Shown: positions 1 to 9,005, numbered from the stretch's first letter. The stretch: DNA of 64,000 bases from JBCBSZ01 sp039185015 (GCA_039185015.1 JBCDAU010000007.1:1-64000), one strand, 5' to 3'. Numbers and translations are program-made. Notes: generated by a model not told the origin, from the letters alone.

Positions 1-2
1 AG

Positions 3-341
3 CCGCTGGTGCAGTTGGCCAACGAGGGTGGCCAGATCGTGATGAGCGCCGGTGCCTCTGACGTGTGCACCCGTGAGGGCGAGCTGGCCTGGGACATCGC
101 CGTGCGCTTCGACGGCGGCGACTACGTCAACGACGTGTTCCCCCGCATCGTGGACGGCTCGCTGAGCGAGGGGGACGTGGTCGTCTACTCGCCCGGTGAG
201 GAGCCGGATCTCGCCGGGGCCGTGTTCTGCGACGCCACGCCCGAGCAGGAGGCCGAGCTGGCCGACGCCTACGCCCTGGTCGCCAGCGGCGAGCTCGACG
301 GCGCCTTCGATGAGATCGCCACCCGGGCGTTCGGGGGTTGA
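3..341 (+). CDS. C-terminal part of a probable BMP-type substrate-binding protein (5' end outside window)
   Basis: The reading frame is open from the first base, so the window holds only the last 112 or so residues of a longer protein. The fragment has a periplasmic-binding-protein look: a GGQIVMSAG segment, then a surface loop containing EGDVVVYSPGEEPDL and a C-terminal helix ending SGELDGAFDEIATRAFG, which resembles the last helix of basic-membrane-protein (BMP/Med) lipoproteins. If that is right, it would bind a nucleoside-like or similar solute outside the membrane. The following exporter genes are of the ABC-2 class and are unlikely to be its partners. The family call rests on one short region and could be wrong; the signal peptide and ligand site lie outside the window. 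Confidence 0.4.
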   Translation, partial: PLVQLANEGGQIVMSAGASDVCTREGELAWDIAVRFDGGDYVNDVFPRIVDGSLSEGDVVVYSPGEEPDLAGAVFCDATPEQEAELADAYALVASGELDGAFDEIATRAFGG

Positions 342-397
342 GGCCCACCCGGGGCAGACCCGGCGCAAACCGATCCCGGTGTCGACGCAGGGCTGAC

Positions 398-403
398 TAC
401 GGT
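398..403 (+). promoter_or_regulatory. Candidate -10 hexamer of a leaderless transcript
   Basis: TACGGT fits the actinobacterial TANNNT -10 pattern and ends seven bases before the ATG of the ABC exporter ATPase. That ATG has no purine-rich Shine-Dalgarno stretch upstream. The combination suggests transcription starting at or next to the start codon. It is a single weak match in a GC-rich background. Confidence 0.25.
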
Positions 404-410
404 CGCGCCG

Positions 411-1412
411 ATGACCGGTGGGGCCGTCGAGGTGGAGTCGCTCGGCAAGACCTTCCAGGTCCCCGTGCGCGAGGCGGGGCTCGCCGCAGCGGTGCGCAGC
501 CTGGTCCGTCGGGAGACCCGAGAGGTGCCGGCGGTCGACCGGGTCAGCTTCGAGATCGCCACCGGTGAGATCGTCGGCTTCCTCGGGCCCAACGGTGCGG
601 GCAAGACGACCACGCTGAAGATGCTCGCCGGACTGTTGCACCCCACCGCTGGCACGGTCCGGGTGCTCGGCCACGAACCGTCGCGACGTGAGGCCGAGTA
701 TCTCCAGCGGATGACGCTGGTGATGGGCAACCGCAACCAGCTCCAGTGGGACCTTCCGGCCCTCGACAGCTTCGCCCTCACCCGCGCCATCTACCGACTG
801 CCCGAAGCGGCCTTCCTCGCGCAACGGGACGAGCTGATCGAGCTGCTCGACCTCGGCGCGCTCGTCGACAAGCCGGTGCGGAACCTGTCGCTCGGGGAGC
901 GGATGAAGGCCGAGATCGCGAACTCGCTGCTCCACCGGCCCGAGGTGCTCTTCCTCGACGAGCCGACGCTCGGGCTCGACGTGCCCATGCAGCGCCGGAT
1001 CCGCTCCTTCCTCGCCGACTACAACCAGCGCCACGACTCCACCGTCATGCTCACGTCGCACTACATGGCCGACGTCGAGGCGCTGTGCGAGCGGGTGATC
1101 GTGATCCACCACGGAGCGATCCTCTTCGACGGGCCGCTGTCGGAGCTGTCCGAGCGGTTCGCCGGCCACAAGACGCTCACCGTCACGCTCGGCGAAGCGG
1201 CCGACCTGTCCGGCTTCGGTGAGGTCGTCGACGCCGGGGCCGACCGAGTCACGCTCCGGGTCGAGCGGGAGCGGGCGGCCGACGTCACGGCGCGGCTCCT
1301 GTCGGAGCATGCCGTGCGCGACCTCACCGTCGTGGACCCGGCGATCGACGACGTGATCGAGCTCGCCTTCGCCGACGGGGACCACGCGGGCGAATCGGCG
1401 GTCGGCGGGTGA
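411..1412 (+). CDS. ABC-2 type exporter, ATP-binding subunit
   Basis: ATPase subunit (333 aa) that should power export of an unidentified substrate through the two membrane proteins encoded next. Walker A is GPNGAGKTT near residue 60, the ABC signature reads LSLGERMKAE, Walker B is VLFLDEPTLGLD, and the switch histidine lies in LTSHYM. The N-terminal extension before the nucleotide-binding domain and the C-terminal domain of about 80 residues are typical of the COG4586 group. The stop overlaps the next gene by four bases (GTGA), and that gene overlaps the third, so all three are translationally coupled. Members of this group are often called daunorubicin-type or antibiotic exporters, but nothing here identifies the substrate. 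Confidence 0.88.
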   Translation: MTGGAVEVESLGKTFQVPVREAGLAAAVRSLVRRETREVPAVDRVSFEIATGEIVGFLGPNGAGKTTTLKMLAGLLHPTAGTVRVLGHEPSRREAEYLQRMTLVMGNRNQLQWDLPALDSFALTRAIYRLPEAAFLAQRDELIELLDLGALVDKPVRNLSLGERMKAEIANSLLHRPEVLFLDEPTLGLDVPMQRRIRSFLADYNQRHDSTVMLTSHYMADVEALCERVIVIHHGAILFDGPLSELSERFAGHKTLTVTLGEAADLSGFGEVVDAGADRVTLRVERERAADVTARLLSEHAVRDLTVVDPAIDDVIELAFADGDHAGESAVGG

Positions 1413-2257
1413 GCGAGCCGACCACCGGGCAGCGACTCGAACGAGAGTCGCGGTGGCGGAGCTACGTCCGGCTCTACGCGACCCTCGGTCGGCTCTCGAT
1501 CATCGAGCAGTTCCAGTACCGGGCCGCGAACTACTTCTACATGATCGGCATGGTCACCGAGCCGGTCATCTACCTCGTCGTGTGGTCGACCATCGCCGAG
1601 CAGAACGGCGGCTCGATCGACGGGTTCACACCGGGCACCTTCGCGGCGTACTACATCGTCTGGACGTTGGTCCGGAACATGAACATCGTCTTCACGCCCT
1701 TCGGCTGGGAGCACCGGATCCGCGAGGGCCAGCTGTCCGCCCAGCTCATCCGGCCCATCCACCCGATCCACCACGACCTCGGCTACTTCGCCGGGTGGAA
1801 GGTGGTCGTGATCGTCCTGTGGTTACCGATCGCCGCCGTGCTCAGCCTCATCTTCCGGCCGGACCTGTCACCTTCGCTCGCTCAGGTCGCCACCTTCGCT
1901 CTGGCGATCTGGGGCGCCTACCTGATCCGGTCGCTGATGCTCTGGATGCTGGGGATGGTCACCTTCTGGACCACCCGGGTCAACGCGCTCTTCGAGGTCT
2001 TCTTCGCCGCCGAGCTCCTGCTGTCCGGCCGCCTCCTCCCGGTGGCGCTCTTGCCGGACGGCGTGCAGACCCTCGCGTCGTTCCTCCCGTTCGAATCGAC
2101 GTTCGGGTTCCCGATCACGGCGTTGACCGGGCCGATCACGGACGGGGAGCTCGTCGAGGGGCTGGTGCGGCAGATGGTCTGGATCACGCTCGGCACGATC
2201 GGGGTGCGACTGACCTGGCGCCGGGCGGTCAAGCGGTACACGGCGGTCAACGGCTGA
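1409..2257 (+). CDS. ABC-2 type exporter permease, first subunit
   Basis: Integral membrane protein of 282 aa with about six hydrophobic segments, among them stretches around YFYMIGMVTEPVIYLVVW, VVVIVLWLPIAAVL and a long one containing WMLGMVTFW. It starts with GTG overlapping the ATPase stop and ends in a TGATG junction with the next permease, so the three proteins are made together. Its relatives are the COG4587 half of two-permease ABC-2 exporters, where it would form one half of the channel. It lacks any periplasmic binding partner, consistent with export rather than uptake. Confidence 0.85.
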   Translation: MSEPTTGQRLERESRWRSYVRLYATLGRLSIIEQFQYRAANYFYMIGMVTEPVIYLVVWSTIAEQNGGSIDGFTPGTFAAYYIVWTLVRNMNIVFTPFGWEHRIREGQLSAQLIRPIHPIHHDLGYFAGWKVVVIVLWLPIAAVLSLIFRPDLSPSLAQVATFALAIWGAYLIRSLMLWMLGMVTFWTTRVNALFEVFFAAELLLSGRLLPVALLPDGVQTLASFLPFESTFGFPITALTGPITDGELVEGLVRQMVWITLGTIGVRLTWRRAVKRYTAVNG

Positions 2258-3051
2258 TGCGCCGCTTCGAGGGGGCGAGGGTCGCCGCGTTGCACCTGCG
2301 CATCGGTGTCATGAACGAGCTCCAGTACCGGGCGAACTTCGTGATCCAGCTGCTGCAGTCGATCGTCGCCATCACCACCGGGCTCATCGTCCTGGCGCTC
2401 ATCTTCGACCGCACCGATGACCTCGCCGGCTGGAGCCGGCCGCAGCTCCTGATCGTCATGGGCGTCTTCACGCTGGTCGGTGGCGTGATCGGCTTCGCCA
2501 TCGAACCGAACATGGCCCGGGTCATGTCCGACATCCGGCAGGGCACGTTCGACTACGTGCTCACCAAGCCGATCGACTCGCAGCTGCTCGCGAGCGTCCG
2601 CGAGTTCCGCCTCTGGCGGCTCAGCGACGCCCTCGTCGGGTCGATCGTGCTCATCTGGGGCCTGGTCGAACTGGAGACGTCGATCGGCCCGGGGGAGCTC
2701 CTCGCCTTCGTGCTGACCCTCGTCGCCGGCAGCGTGCTCGTCTACTGCTTGTGGCTGGCGTTGACGACCGGCGCGTTCTGGTTCGTGCGCATGGACATGA
2801 TCCAGGAGCTCTTCAGCGGGCTGTACCGGGCGGGTCAGTACCCGGTGACCGTGTACCCGGTCTGGCTCCGAGCGTCGCTGACCTACCTCGTGCCGATCGG
2901 CTTCGCGGTGACGGTCCCGTCCGAGATGCTCACCGGTCGCCTGACGGCGTCCCGCCTGGCCATCACGGTCGGCTTCCTGATCGCGGCGTTCGTCGCGACC
3001 CGAAGGTTCTGGCGGATCGGCACCCGCCGGTACTCGGGCGCCTCGGCCTGA
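2257..3051 (+). CDS. ABC-2 type exporter permease, second subunit
   Basis: Second membrane subunit, 264 aa, begun at the ATG that shares its A with the TGA of the preceding permease. A longer frame open from 1453 overlaps the first permease and is an artefact of the GC-rich antiphase frame. The protein has about six hydrophobic segments (for example LLQSIVAITTGLIVLALIF and LAFVLTLVAGSVLVYCLWLAL) and the motif GTFDYVLTKPID found in COG3694 permeases. It should pair with the upstream permease to form the pore. A gap of about 95 bp follows before the next gene, so it probably ends the operon. Confidence 0.85.
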   Translation: MRRFEGARVAALHLRIGVMNELQYRANFVIQLLQSIVAITTGLIVLALIFDRTDDLAGWSRPQLLIVMGVFTLVGGVIGFAIEPNMARVMSDIRQGTFDYVLTKPIDSQLLASVREFRLWRLSDALVGSIVLIWGLVELETSIGPGELLAFVLTLVAGSVLVYCLWLALTTGAFWFVRMDMIQELFSGLYRAGQYPVTVYPVWLRASLTYLVPIGFAVTVPSEMLTGRLTASRLAITVGFLIAAFVATRRFWRIGTRRYSGASA

Positions 3052-3147
3052 CCGGATCCTCTCCCGTTCGTCTCCACCGGTCCTCCAGGACTTCGACGCC
3101 CGAGCGTCTCAGGGTGGTCCTCGTACATCCAACGAGGAGGAACACCC

Positions 3148-4158
3148 ATGCCCATCACCCGTCTCGACCATCGTCGCCTGCTCATGCTGCTCGGCATCGC
3201 CGCCGCGTCGCTGTTCTTCGTCGCCGTCGGCGCGCTCGGTTCGCCGAACCCGGTGGCGGCAGCCGAACCGGACGACGCCGGAGGTGGCACCGACGCACGA
3301 ATCGCCGAGCTCGAGGCTCGCGTCGCCGACCTGGAGGCGCTCCTCACCGGCGTCACCCGGGAGACCGTCGATGGGCACGAGTCGCTCGTCGTCACCGGCG
3401 CGAACCTCCACCTCCGCGACGGCTCGGGCGACACGGGCTGCTCCGGTGGCGATTTCGTCTCGCGTCAGTTCGAGCAGTGCAACGGCCTCGGCAACCTCAT
3501 CGTCGGGTACGGCGAGGGGAACGGGGCTCGTTCCGGCAGCCACGGCGTCGTCATCGGCGAACGGCACGCCTATGAGAGCTACGGCCACCTGATCGCCGGC
3601 TACGCCAACACGGTCACCCACCGAAACGGCTCGGTGCTCGGCGGCGGCTTCAACACCGTCGACGCAGCCGTGGCGACCGTCGTCGGGGGTGGTGCGAACA
3701 CCGCATCAGGCCCGACGTCGACGATCACCGGCGGACAGCACAACACGACCGCCGGCAACTACGGAGCGGTGGTCGGTGGCATCGGCAACGCCGCCAACGG
3801 CAACAGCGCCGCGGTGCTCGGTGGCCGGGCCAACATCGCCGGAGGTGATGCGGCGACCGTCTCGGGCGGTCAGGAGAACATCGCCGGCTCGGGCGACAGC
3901 TCCGTGCTGGGCGGTCACCGCAACACGACGACCGGTTCGCACGCCACCGTGGTCGGCGGTGCCCGCAACCTGGCTTCGGGTCTCGGCTCGGTCATCGGAG
4001 GCGGCGTCGACAACGCCGCCGACGGCACCGGCGCCTCGGTCGGAGGCGGACGTCGCAACGCCGCCGACGGCAGGTACTCGACCGTCTCCGGTGGGGCGAT
4101 CACCTCGGTCTCCGGCAACGACGACTGGAGCGCCGGAACGCTCTTCGAGGACGACTGA
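3148..4158 (+). CDS. Secreted protein with YadA-head-like left-handed beta-roll repeats
   Basis: 336 aa, preceded by a strong Shine-Dalgarno (AACGAGGAGGAAC). Residues 1-40 form a signal peptide or anchor (LLMLLGIAAASLFFVAVGAL). Next comes a short heptad-like stretch (IAELEARVADLEALLTG) expected to form a coiled coil, then about a dozen copies of a 14-16 residue unit of the form VxGGxxNxAxGxxAxV from residue 110 to the end. This unit is the head repeat of trimeric autotransporter adhesins (YadA/Hia), which wind into a left-handed parallel beta-roll. There is no membrane-anchor beta-barrel, as expected outside diderm bacteria, and the order is coiled coil then head, the reverse of YadA. The role is unknown; adhesion or surface structure is an inference from fold. 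Confidence 0.75.
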   Translation: MPITRLDHRRLLMLLGIAAASLFFVAVGALGSPNPVAAAEPDDAGGGTDARIAELEARVADLEALLTGVTRETVDGHESLVVTGANLHLRDGSGDTGCSGGDFVSRQFEQCNGLGNLIVGYGEGNGARSGSHGVVIGERHAYESYGHLIAGYANTVTHRNGSVLGGGFNTVDAAVATVVGGGANTASGPTSTITGGQHNTTAGNYGAVVGGIGNAANGNSAAVLGGRANIAGGDAATVSGGQENIAGSGDSSVLGGHRNTTTGSHATVVGGARNLASGLGSVIGGGVDNAADGTGASVGGGRRNAADGRYSTVSGGAITSVSGNDDWSAGTLFEDD

Positions 4159-4169
4159 GGTCCCGAGGT

Positions 4170-4736
4170 TCACCCCATGCCGTCGCGAGCGATCGCGATC
4201 AGCGTGCGCGCGACCTCGGCCGGACTGCTCCGACCGTCTCGGAACCAGAGCTGCGTCGAGTTGGCCGCACCGAGGACGAGCAGGCGGAACAACGTCGGGT
4301 CGACCGGCAGGTCGAGGTCGCCGACCAGACGCCGCCACCGGTCCTCGTAGCGCTCACGGGCGTCCCGGAGCTCCTCGCTGAGCTCCGGGACGCTCTCCGG
4401 CAGGACGCTCACGATCACCCGGGCGTAGGGCGACGGAGCGAGCACGGCCTCGACGTGGCCGACCAGCGCCGCCTCGATCCGACCCCAGGGCTCGTCGGGA
4501 GCGTCGGCGAGATGCCGGTCCACCGACGCGTCGACGTCGGCGACGCCCTGCTCGTACACCGCGAGCAGCAGATCGGCCTTCGTCTTGAAGTGGTAGTACG
4601 ACGAGCCCGGACCCATGCCCACCGCTCCGGTGATGTCCCGAACCGTCGTGGCCGTGTAGCCGCGGCTGGCGAAGAGCTCGGCGGCGGCGTCGAGGAGCTG
4701 GCGGCTCCGGTTGTTCTCTCGGGTGCTGCGGGGCAT
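4170..4736 (-). CDS. TetR family regulator closing the acyl-CoA mutase operon
   Basis: 188 aa with an N-terminal TetR helix-turn-helix: RQLLDAAAELFASRGY, TTVRDITGAVGMGPGSSYYHF and the trailing YYHFKTKADLL. The C-terminal half is a ligand-binding domain typical of regulators answering to hydrophobic or acyl-CoA ligands. The chosen ATG (MPRSTRENN) gives the usual short leader; an in-frame ATG at 4787 would add 17 residues of low-complexity sequence. It is the last gene of the minus-strand operon starting at 11154, 75 bp after the flavin-type oxidase gene. It is the best candidate to bind the palindrome at 11208-11219 and control its own operon, though that link is inferred only from position. 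Confidence 0.85.
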   Translation of the reverse strand: MPRSTRENNRSRQLLDAAAELFASRGYTATTVRDITGAVGMGPGSSYYHFKTKADLLLAVYEQGVADVDASVDRHLADAPDEPWGRIEAALVGHVEAVLAPSPYARVIVSVLPESVPELSEELRDARERYEDRWRRLVGDLDLPVDPTLFRLLVLGAANSTQLWFRDGRSSPAEVARTLIAIARDGMG

Positions 4737-4811
4737 CGGCTCTCGTGGACGCGGGACGGTGCCCGCCCATTGTCCCCGCTCCGCCACCCGCGGGTGTCGA
4801 TCGGGAGAAGC

Positions 4812-5243
4812 TCACCCGGCGCTGGACCGGATCCGGTCGGGTCGGAGGGTGATCACGACGAAGGCGGCGGCGGGAGCGGACCGCCAGAGGTCGACCGTTG
4901 CCGCCACCTGCGGATCGGACAGATCCCAGTAGCGGGGGGCGAGCACCTCGGTGGCGAGGTGCTTGGCGTCGGCCTGGTGGTCGAGCTCCGCCGTTCCCTG
5001 GAACCGCACCCACATCGGCGCCTCGTCGAGGTCGTTCACGACGAGGACCGAGATCCGGGGGTCTCGCTCGATGGCCCGGACCTTCGGCGCTGTCGCCTCG
5101 GAGAAGATCCGCACCGCCTCGCCGTCCCAGTCGAACCAGACCGGGGCCCCGTTCGCGGTGCCGTCGGCGTTGGTGCGGAGCAGGATGCCCTGGCGAGTCC
5201 TTGCGAGGAAGCCGTCCATCTGCTCGGCGGTCATCTCGGCCAT
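4812..5243 (-). CDS. Pyridoxamine-phosphate-oxidase-like flavin or F420-binding protein
   Basis: 143 aa with the split-barrel fold of the PNPOx-like/F420-dependent reductase family. The opening FLARTRQGILLRTNADGTANGAPVWFDWDG and the following KVRAIERDPRISVLVV match the usual first half, where the cofactor phosphate and ring are bound at the dimer interface. Members use FMN or F420 to reduce or oxidise small substrates, and in actinobacterial catabolic operons they often remain unassigned. It lies 28 bp downstream of the acyl-CoA ligase and upstream of the TetR gene, so it is part of the same transcript. Which cofactor it binds cannot be decided from the sequence. Confidence 0.75.
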   Translation of the reverse strand: MAEMTAEQMDGFLARTRQGILLRTNADGTANGAPVWFDWDGEAVRIFSEATAPKVRAIERDPRISVLVVNDLDEAPMWVRFQGTAELDHQADAKHLATEVLAPRYWDLSDPQVAATVDLWRSAPAAAFVVITLRPDRIRSSAG

Positions 5244-5271
5244 CGGCCGCTCCTTCGGTCTGGGGTCGGGC

Positions 5272-6801
5272 TCAGCCGCTGTGGGTCAGGCGGAGCTCGC
5301 GCTTGAGGATCTTGCCGGTCGCGTTGTGCGGGAGCTCGTCGATGAACACGACCGAGCGCGGCACCTTGAACCTCGCCAGGTTCGCTCGGCAGTGGTCGAG
5401 GATCGCCTTCTCGGTGAGTTCGCTGCCGTCTCGGATCACGGCGATCGCCCGGCCGACCTCGCCCCAGCGTTCGTCGGGCACGCCGATCACGGCGACCTCG
5501 ACGACATCGTCCAGCTGGTACATCACGGACTCGACCTCGGCCGGGTAGACGTTCTCGCCGCCGGAGATGTACATGTCCTTCCAGCGATCGACCACATAGA
5601 GGAACCCGTCGTCGTCCGCGCTGACGGCGTCGCCGGTCTTGAACCAGCCGCCCTCGAATGACTGCTCGTTGGCCTCGGGCCGGTTCCAGTAGGCGGGGGT
5701 GATGGCGGGCCCCCGCACCCACAGCTCCCCTCGCTCGCCGGGTACGACGTCGTTGCCGTCCTCGGCGACGACCCGGACCTCGCAGTGCATCATCGGGAGT
5801 CCGGCCGAGCCGATCTTCACGGCGGCGTCCTCCGGCTTGAGCGCGGTCACGACCGGCCCGGTCTCGGTCATGCCGTACATCTGCTGGAGCGGCAGGCCCT
5901 TGCCCGCCCATCGTTCGATGAGCGGCTCGGGTGTGGGCGCCCCGCCGACGCCCGCCACCTCCACGGTCGGGAAGGTGGCGTCCTCGAACTCGGGCAGCTG
6001 CGCCATGAACACGTAGTTGGCCGGGACTCCGAGGAAGTGGGTGATGCCGGCCTCGGGATCGCTCAACATCGCCAGCGTCGCCGCCGGATCGAACGAACGG
6101 GCGATGACGACCTGGCCGCCGACGTGGAACGCGGGGTTCGCGAACACGTTCAGCCCGCCGGTGTGGAACAGCGGGAGGCAGACGAGGTTGATCATGCCGG
6201 CCCGAATCCCGAAGAACTCGGTGCAGTTGACGGCGTTCCACAGCGTCATGCCCTGGGTGATCTGGGCGCCCTTCGGACGACCCGTCGTGCCCGAGGTGTA
6301 CATGATCATCAGGGGCGTCTCGTGGGTCGTCGGGGCCAGCTCGACCGCGGCGTCGGCGCTGGCCAGGAGCTCCTCGTAGTCGATGGCGGTGGCGTCCGAA
6401 CCGTCCATGTCGATGCAGGTGCGGATCGAGCACCGTTCGGCGAGCTTCGTCGCGGTGTCGGCGAACTCGTCGTCATGGACCAGCACCGCTGGTGAGCAGT
6501 CGCCGAGGATGTACTCGAGCTCAGGAAGGGCGAGCCGCCAGTTGAGCGGCACGAAGACGGCGCCGAGCTTCCAGCACGCGAACTGGACCTCGAAGGTGTT
6601 GGTGGTGTTGTTCGCCAGCACAGCGACCCGGTCGCCCGCTCTGACCTCGAGGTCGGAGGCCAGCGCCGAGGCGAGGCTCGTGGTCCTCGCCTCCATCTCG
6701 GCCCAGATGAAGCTGCGACCCGTGGCGAGATCGCGCTGGGCCACCGCGTCGGGGCGAGTTCGAGCGTGGTGGGCGATCCAGTCGTAGGACCTCGTGGTCA
6801 T
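5272..6801 (-). CDS. AMP-forming acyl-CoA ligase of the mutase operon
   Basis: 509 aa starting MTTRSYDW at 6801; a longer open frame to 6918 adds an arginine-rich stretch that does not look coding. Motifs of the adenylate-forming family are present: the P-loop MYTSGTTGRPKG, the A5 region QMYGMTETGP, the hinge DRWKDMYISGGENVYP, and the C-terminal catalytic lysine in TGKILKRELR. The enzyme activates a carboxylic acid as its adenylate and transfers it to CoA. It lies between the thiolase and the PNPOx-like gene. In this operon it would make the CoA ester that enters the pathway of the mutase and thiolase, but the acid is unknown. Confidence 0.88.
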   Translation of the reverse strand: MTTRSYDWIAHHARTRPDAVAQRDLATGRSFIWAEMEARTTSLASALASDLEVRAGDRVAVLANNTTNTFEVQFACWKLGAVFVPLNWRLALPELEYILGDCSPAVLVHDDEFADTATKLAERCSIRTCIDMDGSDATAIDYEELLASADAAVELAPTTHETPLMIMYTSGTTGRPKGAQITQGMTLWNAVNCTEFFGIRAGMINLVCLPLFHTGGLNVFANPAFHVGGQVVIARSFDPAATLAMLSDPEAGITHFLGVPANYVFMAQLPEFEDATFPTVEVAGVGGAPTPEPLIERWAGKGLPLQQMYGMTETGPVVTALKPEDAAVKIGSAGLPMMHCEVRVVAEDGNDVVPGERGELWVRGPAITPAYWNRPEANEQSFEGGWFKTGDAVSADDDGFLYVVDRWKDMYISGGENVYPAEVESVMYQLDDVVEVAVIGVPDERWGEVGRAIAVIRDGSELTEKAILDHCRANLARFKVPRSVVFIDELPHNATGKILKRELRLTHSG

Positions 6802-6838
6802 GTCCGTCCTCCCCGCTGTCCGGTCGCGCCGGGGCGTC

Positions 6839-8038
6839 TCACGAGTCGATCCGCTCGAGGAGCAGCGCCATGCCCTGTCCGGCGCCGAGGCACATCGAGA
6901 CGATCGCCGTCCGATCACCGGTCATCTCCATGTGCCGCATGGCGGTCAGCGACATCCGGACGCCCGTCGCCCCGGGTGGGTGGCCGATCGAGATCCCACC
7001 GCCGTAGAGGTTGCAGGACTCCCGGGACACACCCAGCTCCCGCTCGGCGTGCAGGTTGACGACCGCGAAGGCCTCGTTGATCTCGTAGTAGTCGATGTCA
7101 CCGACTCGAAGATCCCGGCGGTCGAGCAGCCGTCTGATGGCCGGAACCGGCCCGCAGCCCATGATCCGGGGCGGGACACCGACGACCTCCCAGTCGACGA
7201 CTCGGGCGCGAGGGCGAAGGTCGAGCTGCTCGGCGCTCCCACGCTCTGCGACCACGACGAACGCGGCCCCGTCGGTCATGCCGCTGGCGTTGCCGGCGGT
7301 GACGCGGCCGTCCTCCCGGAACACCGGCCGGAGCCCGGCGAGGGTCTCCAACGTCGTACCGGGCCGCGGGAACTCGTCGACCTCGAAGCGCCGGAGCTCT
7401 CCGCGTCGGGCGGGCACGTCGATCGGCGCGATCTGCTCGGCGAGGAAGCCGCTCTCGATCGCCTTGCCAGCCCTCTGCTGGCTCTCCAGGGCATAGAGAT
7501 CCATATCCGTGCGCTCGTAGCCGAAGTCGTCGGTGAGGTTCTCCGCCGTCTCGCCCATCAGCGCGAGATCGAAGGGGTCCCGGTAGCCGTAGTCGATGGT
7601 GTCGACGATCTCGCCCGCGCCGCGCTTCATTCCCCACCGCGCCCCGGTGAGCGCGTACGGAGCACGCGAGGCGTTCTCGTAGCCACCCGCCAGGGCCACC
7701 GAGGAGTGACCCGTCATGATCTGCTGGGTCGCGCTCACGATGGCCTGTGTGCCGGAGCCGCAGGCCCGCGACACGTCGAGCGCTGCCGACTCCTCGGCGA
7801 GCCCGGCGCCGAGCCCGATCACCCGGCTGGCGAAGTAGCCCCCTTGGTCGACCGGCATCACGTTGCCGCAGACGAGGTGATCGACGTGCGCCGGGTCGAG
7901 GCCGCTCGCCTCGAGCGTCGCCCTCGCAGCGTGGATGCCCAGGTCCGGTCCGGGGATGTCCTTGAGCGACTTGCCGAAGTCGCCGAACGGGGTGCGCTTG
8001 CCCCCACACAGCACGACGTCGCGTGATTGTTCAGTCAT
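6839..8038 (-). CDS. Thiolase (acetyl-CoA C-acyltransferase type)
   Basis: 399 aa, full length for a degradative thiolase. The nucleophilic cysteine is Cys93 in DVSRACGSGTQA, the catalytic histidine is in the GGGISIGHPPGATG block, NEAFAV supplies the conserved Asn-Glu, and the second active-site cysteine sits in SMCLGAGQGMAL. It should cleave a 3-ketoacyl-CoA with CoA to give acetyl-CoA (or propionyl-CoA) and a shortened acyl-CoA. Its start overlaps the stop of the upstream meaB-type gene by eight bases, so it is co-translated with the mutase system. This suggests that the mutase product is carried on to a 3-ketoacyl-CoA, although no dehydrogenase or hydratase is in the operon. Confidence 0.9.
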   Translation of the reverse strand: MTEQSRDVVLCGGKRTPFGDFGKSLKDIPGPDLGIHAARATLEASGLDPAHVDHLVCGNVMPVDQGGYFASRVIGLGAGLAEESAALDVSRACGSGTQAIVSATQQIMTGHSSVALAGGYENASRAPYALTGARWGMKRGAGEIVDTIDYGYRDPFDLALMGETAENLTDDFGYERTDMDLYALESQQRAGKAIESGFLAEQIAPIDVPARRGELRRFEVDEFPRPGTTLETLAGLRPVFREDGRVTAGNASGMTDGAAFVVVAERGSAEQLDLRPRARVVDWEVVGVPPRIMGCGPVPAIRRLLDRRDLRVGDIDYYEINEAFAVVNLHAERELGVSRESCNLYGGGISIGHPPGATGVRMSLTAMRHMEMTGDRTAIVSMCLGAGQGMALLLERIDS

Positions 8039-9005
8039 CGGCGTTCCTTCCTCCGGAGCAGATCGCTCGTGCGATCAGCTCGTCGACGGCGTCGGCGAGG
8101 CTGCGCTCGCCGCCGTGCAGCGCCGCGCCGAGCGCCACCAGCGAGTCGCCTGCGGCGATGCGCCTGGTCAGCTCAGCGATCGTGGCCTGCCGCAACAGCT
8201 CGGTGGCCCGACGGCGGGGACCGTCGGACGCGTCCTGCGCCCCGTGGGCGTCGTCGATCGCGTCCGTGAGGGCCGCCAGGCCGGTCACCTCGGTGGCGCT
8301 CACGAGCACGACCGGGGGGACCGGTCCGGCGGGGCGCAGCTCGAGCATCGCCGAGAGCTCTCGTGCCGTGCGGTCGGCGTGCGGGAGGTCGGCCTTGTTG
8401 ACCACGAGGACGTCGGCCACCTCGAGCAGACCCGCCTTGAGCGCCTGCACCTCGTCGCCCAGCCCGGGCGCTCCGAGGACCACGGTGGTGTCAGCGAATC
8501 GACTGATCTCGACCTCGGATTGGCCGGCACCGACCGCCTCGATCACGACGTCGTCGAAACCGGCGGCGTCGAGCGCGTCGAGCATGGACGGCACGGCGAG
8601 GGCGAGCCCGCCGAGATGGCCGCGGGAGGCGACCGATCGGACGAAGACCCCGGCGTCCTCGGTGTGGACGCCCATCCGCGTGCGGTCACCCAGGATCGCT
8701 CCTCCGGAGAGGGGACTGGACGGATCGACCGCGAGCACGGCGACCGCTCGACCCTGCGCTCGGAGCCGCTCGACGTAGGCGCTCACGAGGGTCGACTTCC
8801 CGACGCCGGGCGGGCCGGCGAAGCCGACCACACGTGCCGAACCGCTCCGACCGCACAGCCGGCGACGTAGGGCATCGGCTTCGACCCCGCCGCGCTCGAG
8901 CACCGTCAGCGCCTGGGCGACGGCTGCGTGGTCGCCGCGCTGCAGCCGCTCGAAGGGCGACGCCGCCACGGTCGCCGGAGGCGGTGCCAGCGACCTCGAG
9001 CTCAT
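8031..9005 (-). CDS. meaB: MeaB/ArgK-type GTPase chaperone for the acyl-CoA mutase
   Basis: 324 aa, starting MSSRSLAPPP at 9005 and overlapping the end of the mutase gene by four bases; the frame remains open far upstream only because it lies antiphase to the mutase gene. The G1 loop is GPPGVGKST, followed by VLAVDPSSPLSGGAILGDRTRM, the signature of the MeaB/MMAA group, with G4 in VVNKADLP. These GTPases load and protect the cobalamin of methylmalonyl-CoA-type mutases and help eject inactivated cofactor. The close coupling to both mutase subunits says that its client is the mutase encoded next to it. Confidence 0.9.
   Translation of the reverse strand: MSSRSLAPPPATVAASPFERLQRGDHAAVAQALTVLERGGVEADALRRRLCGRSGSARVVGFAGPPGVGKSTLVSAYVERLRAQGRAVAVLAVDPSSPLSGGAILGDRTRMGVHTEDAGVFVRSVASRGHLGGLALAVPSMLDALDAAGFDDVVIEAVGAGQSEVEISRFADTTVVLGAPGLGDEVQALKAGLLEVADVLVVNKADLPHADRTARELSAMLELRPAGPVPPVVLVSATEVTGLAALTDAIDDAHGAQDASDGPRRRATELLRQATIAELTRRIAAGDSLVALGAALHGGERSLADAVDELIARAICSGGRNADD

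Noticed and set aside
1453..3051. A 532-residue frame covering both ABC permeases
   Set aside because: The first 268 codons are an antiphase reading of the first permease; only the part from 2257 is coding.
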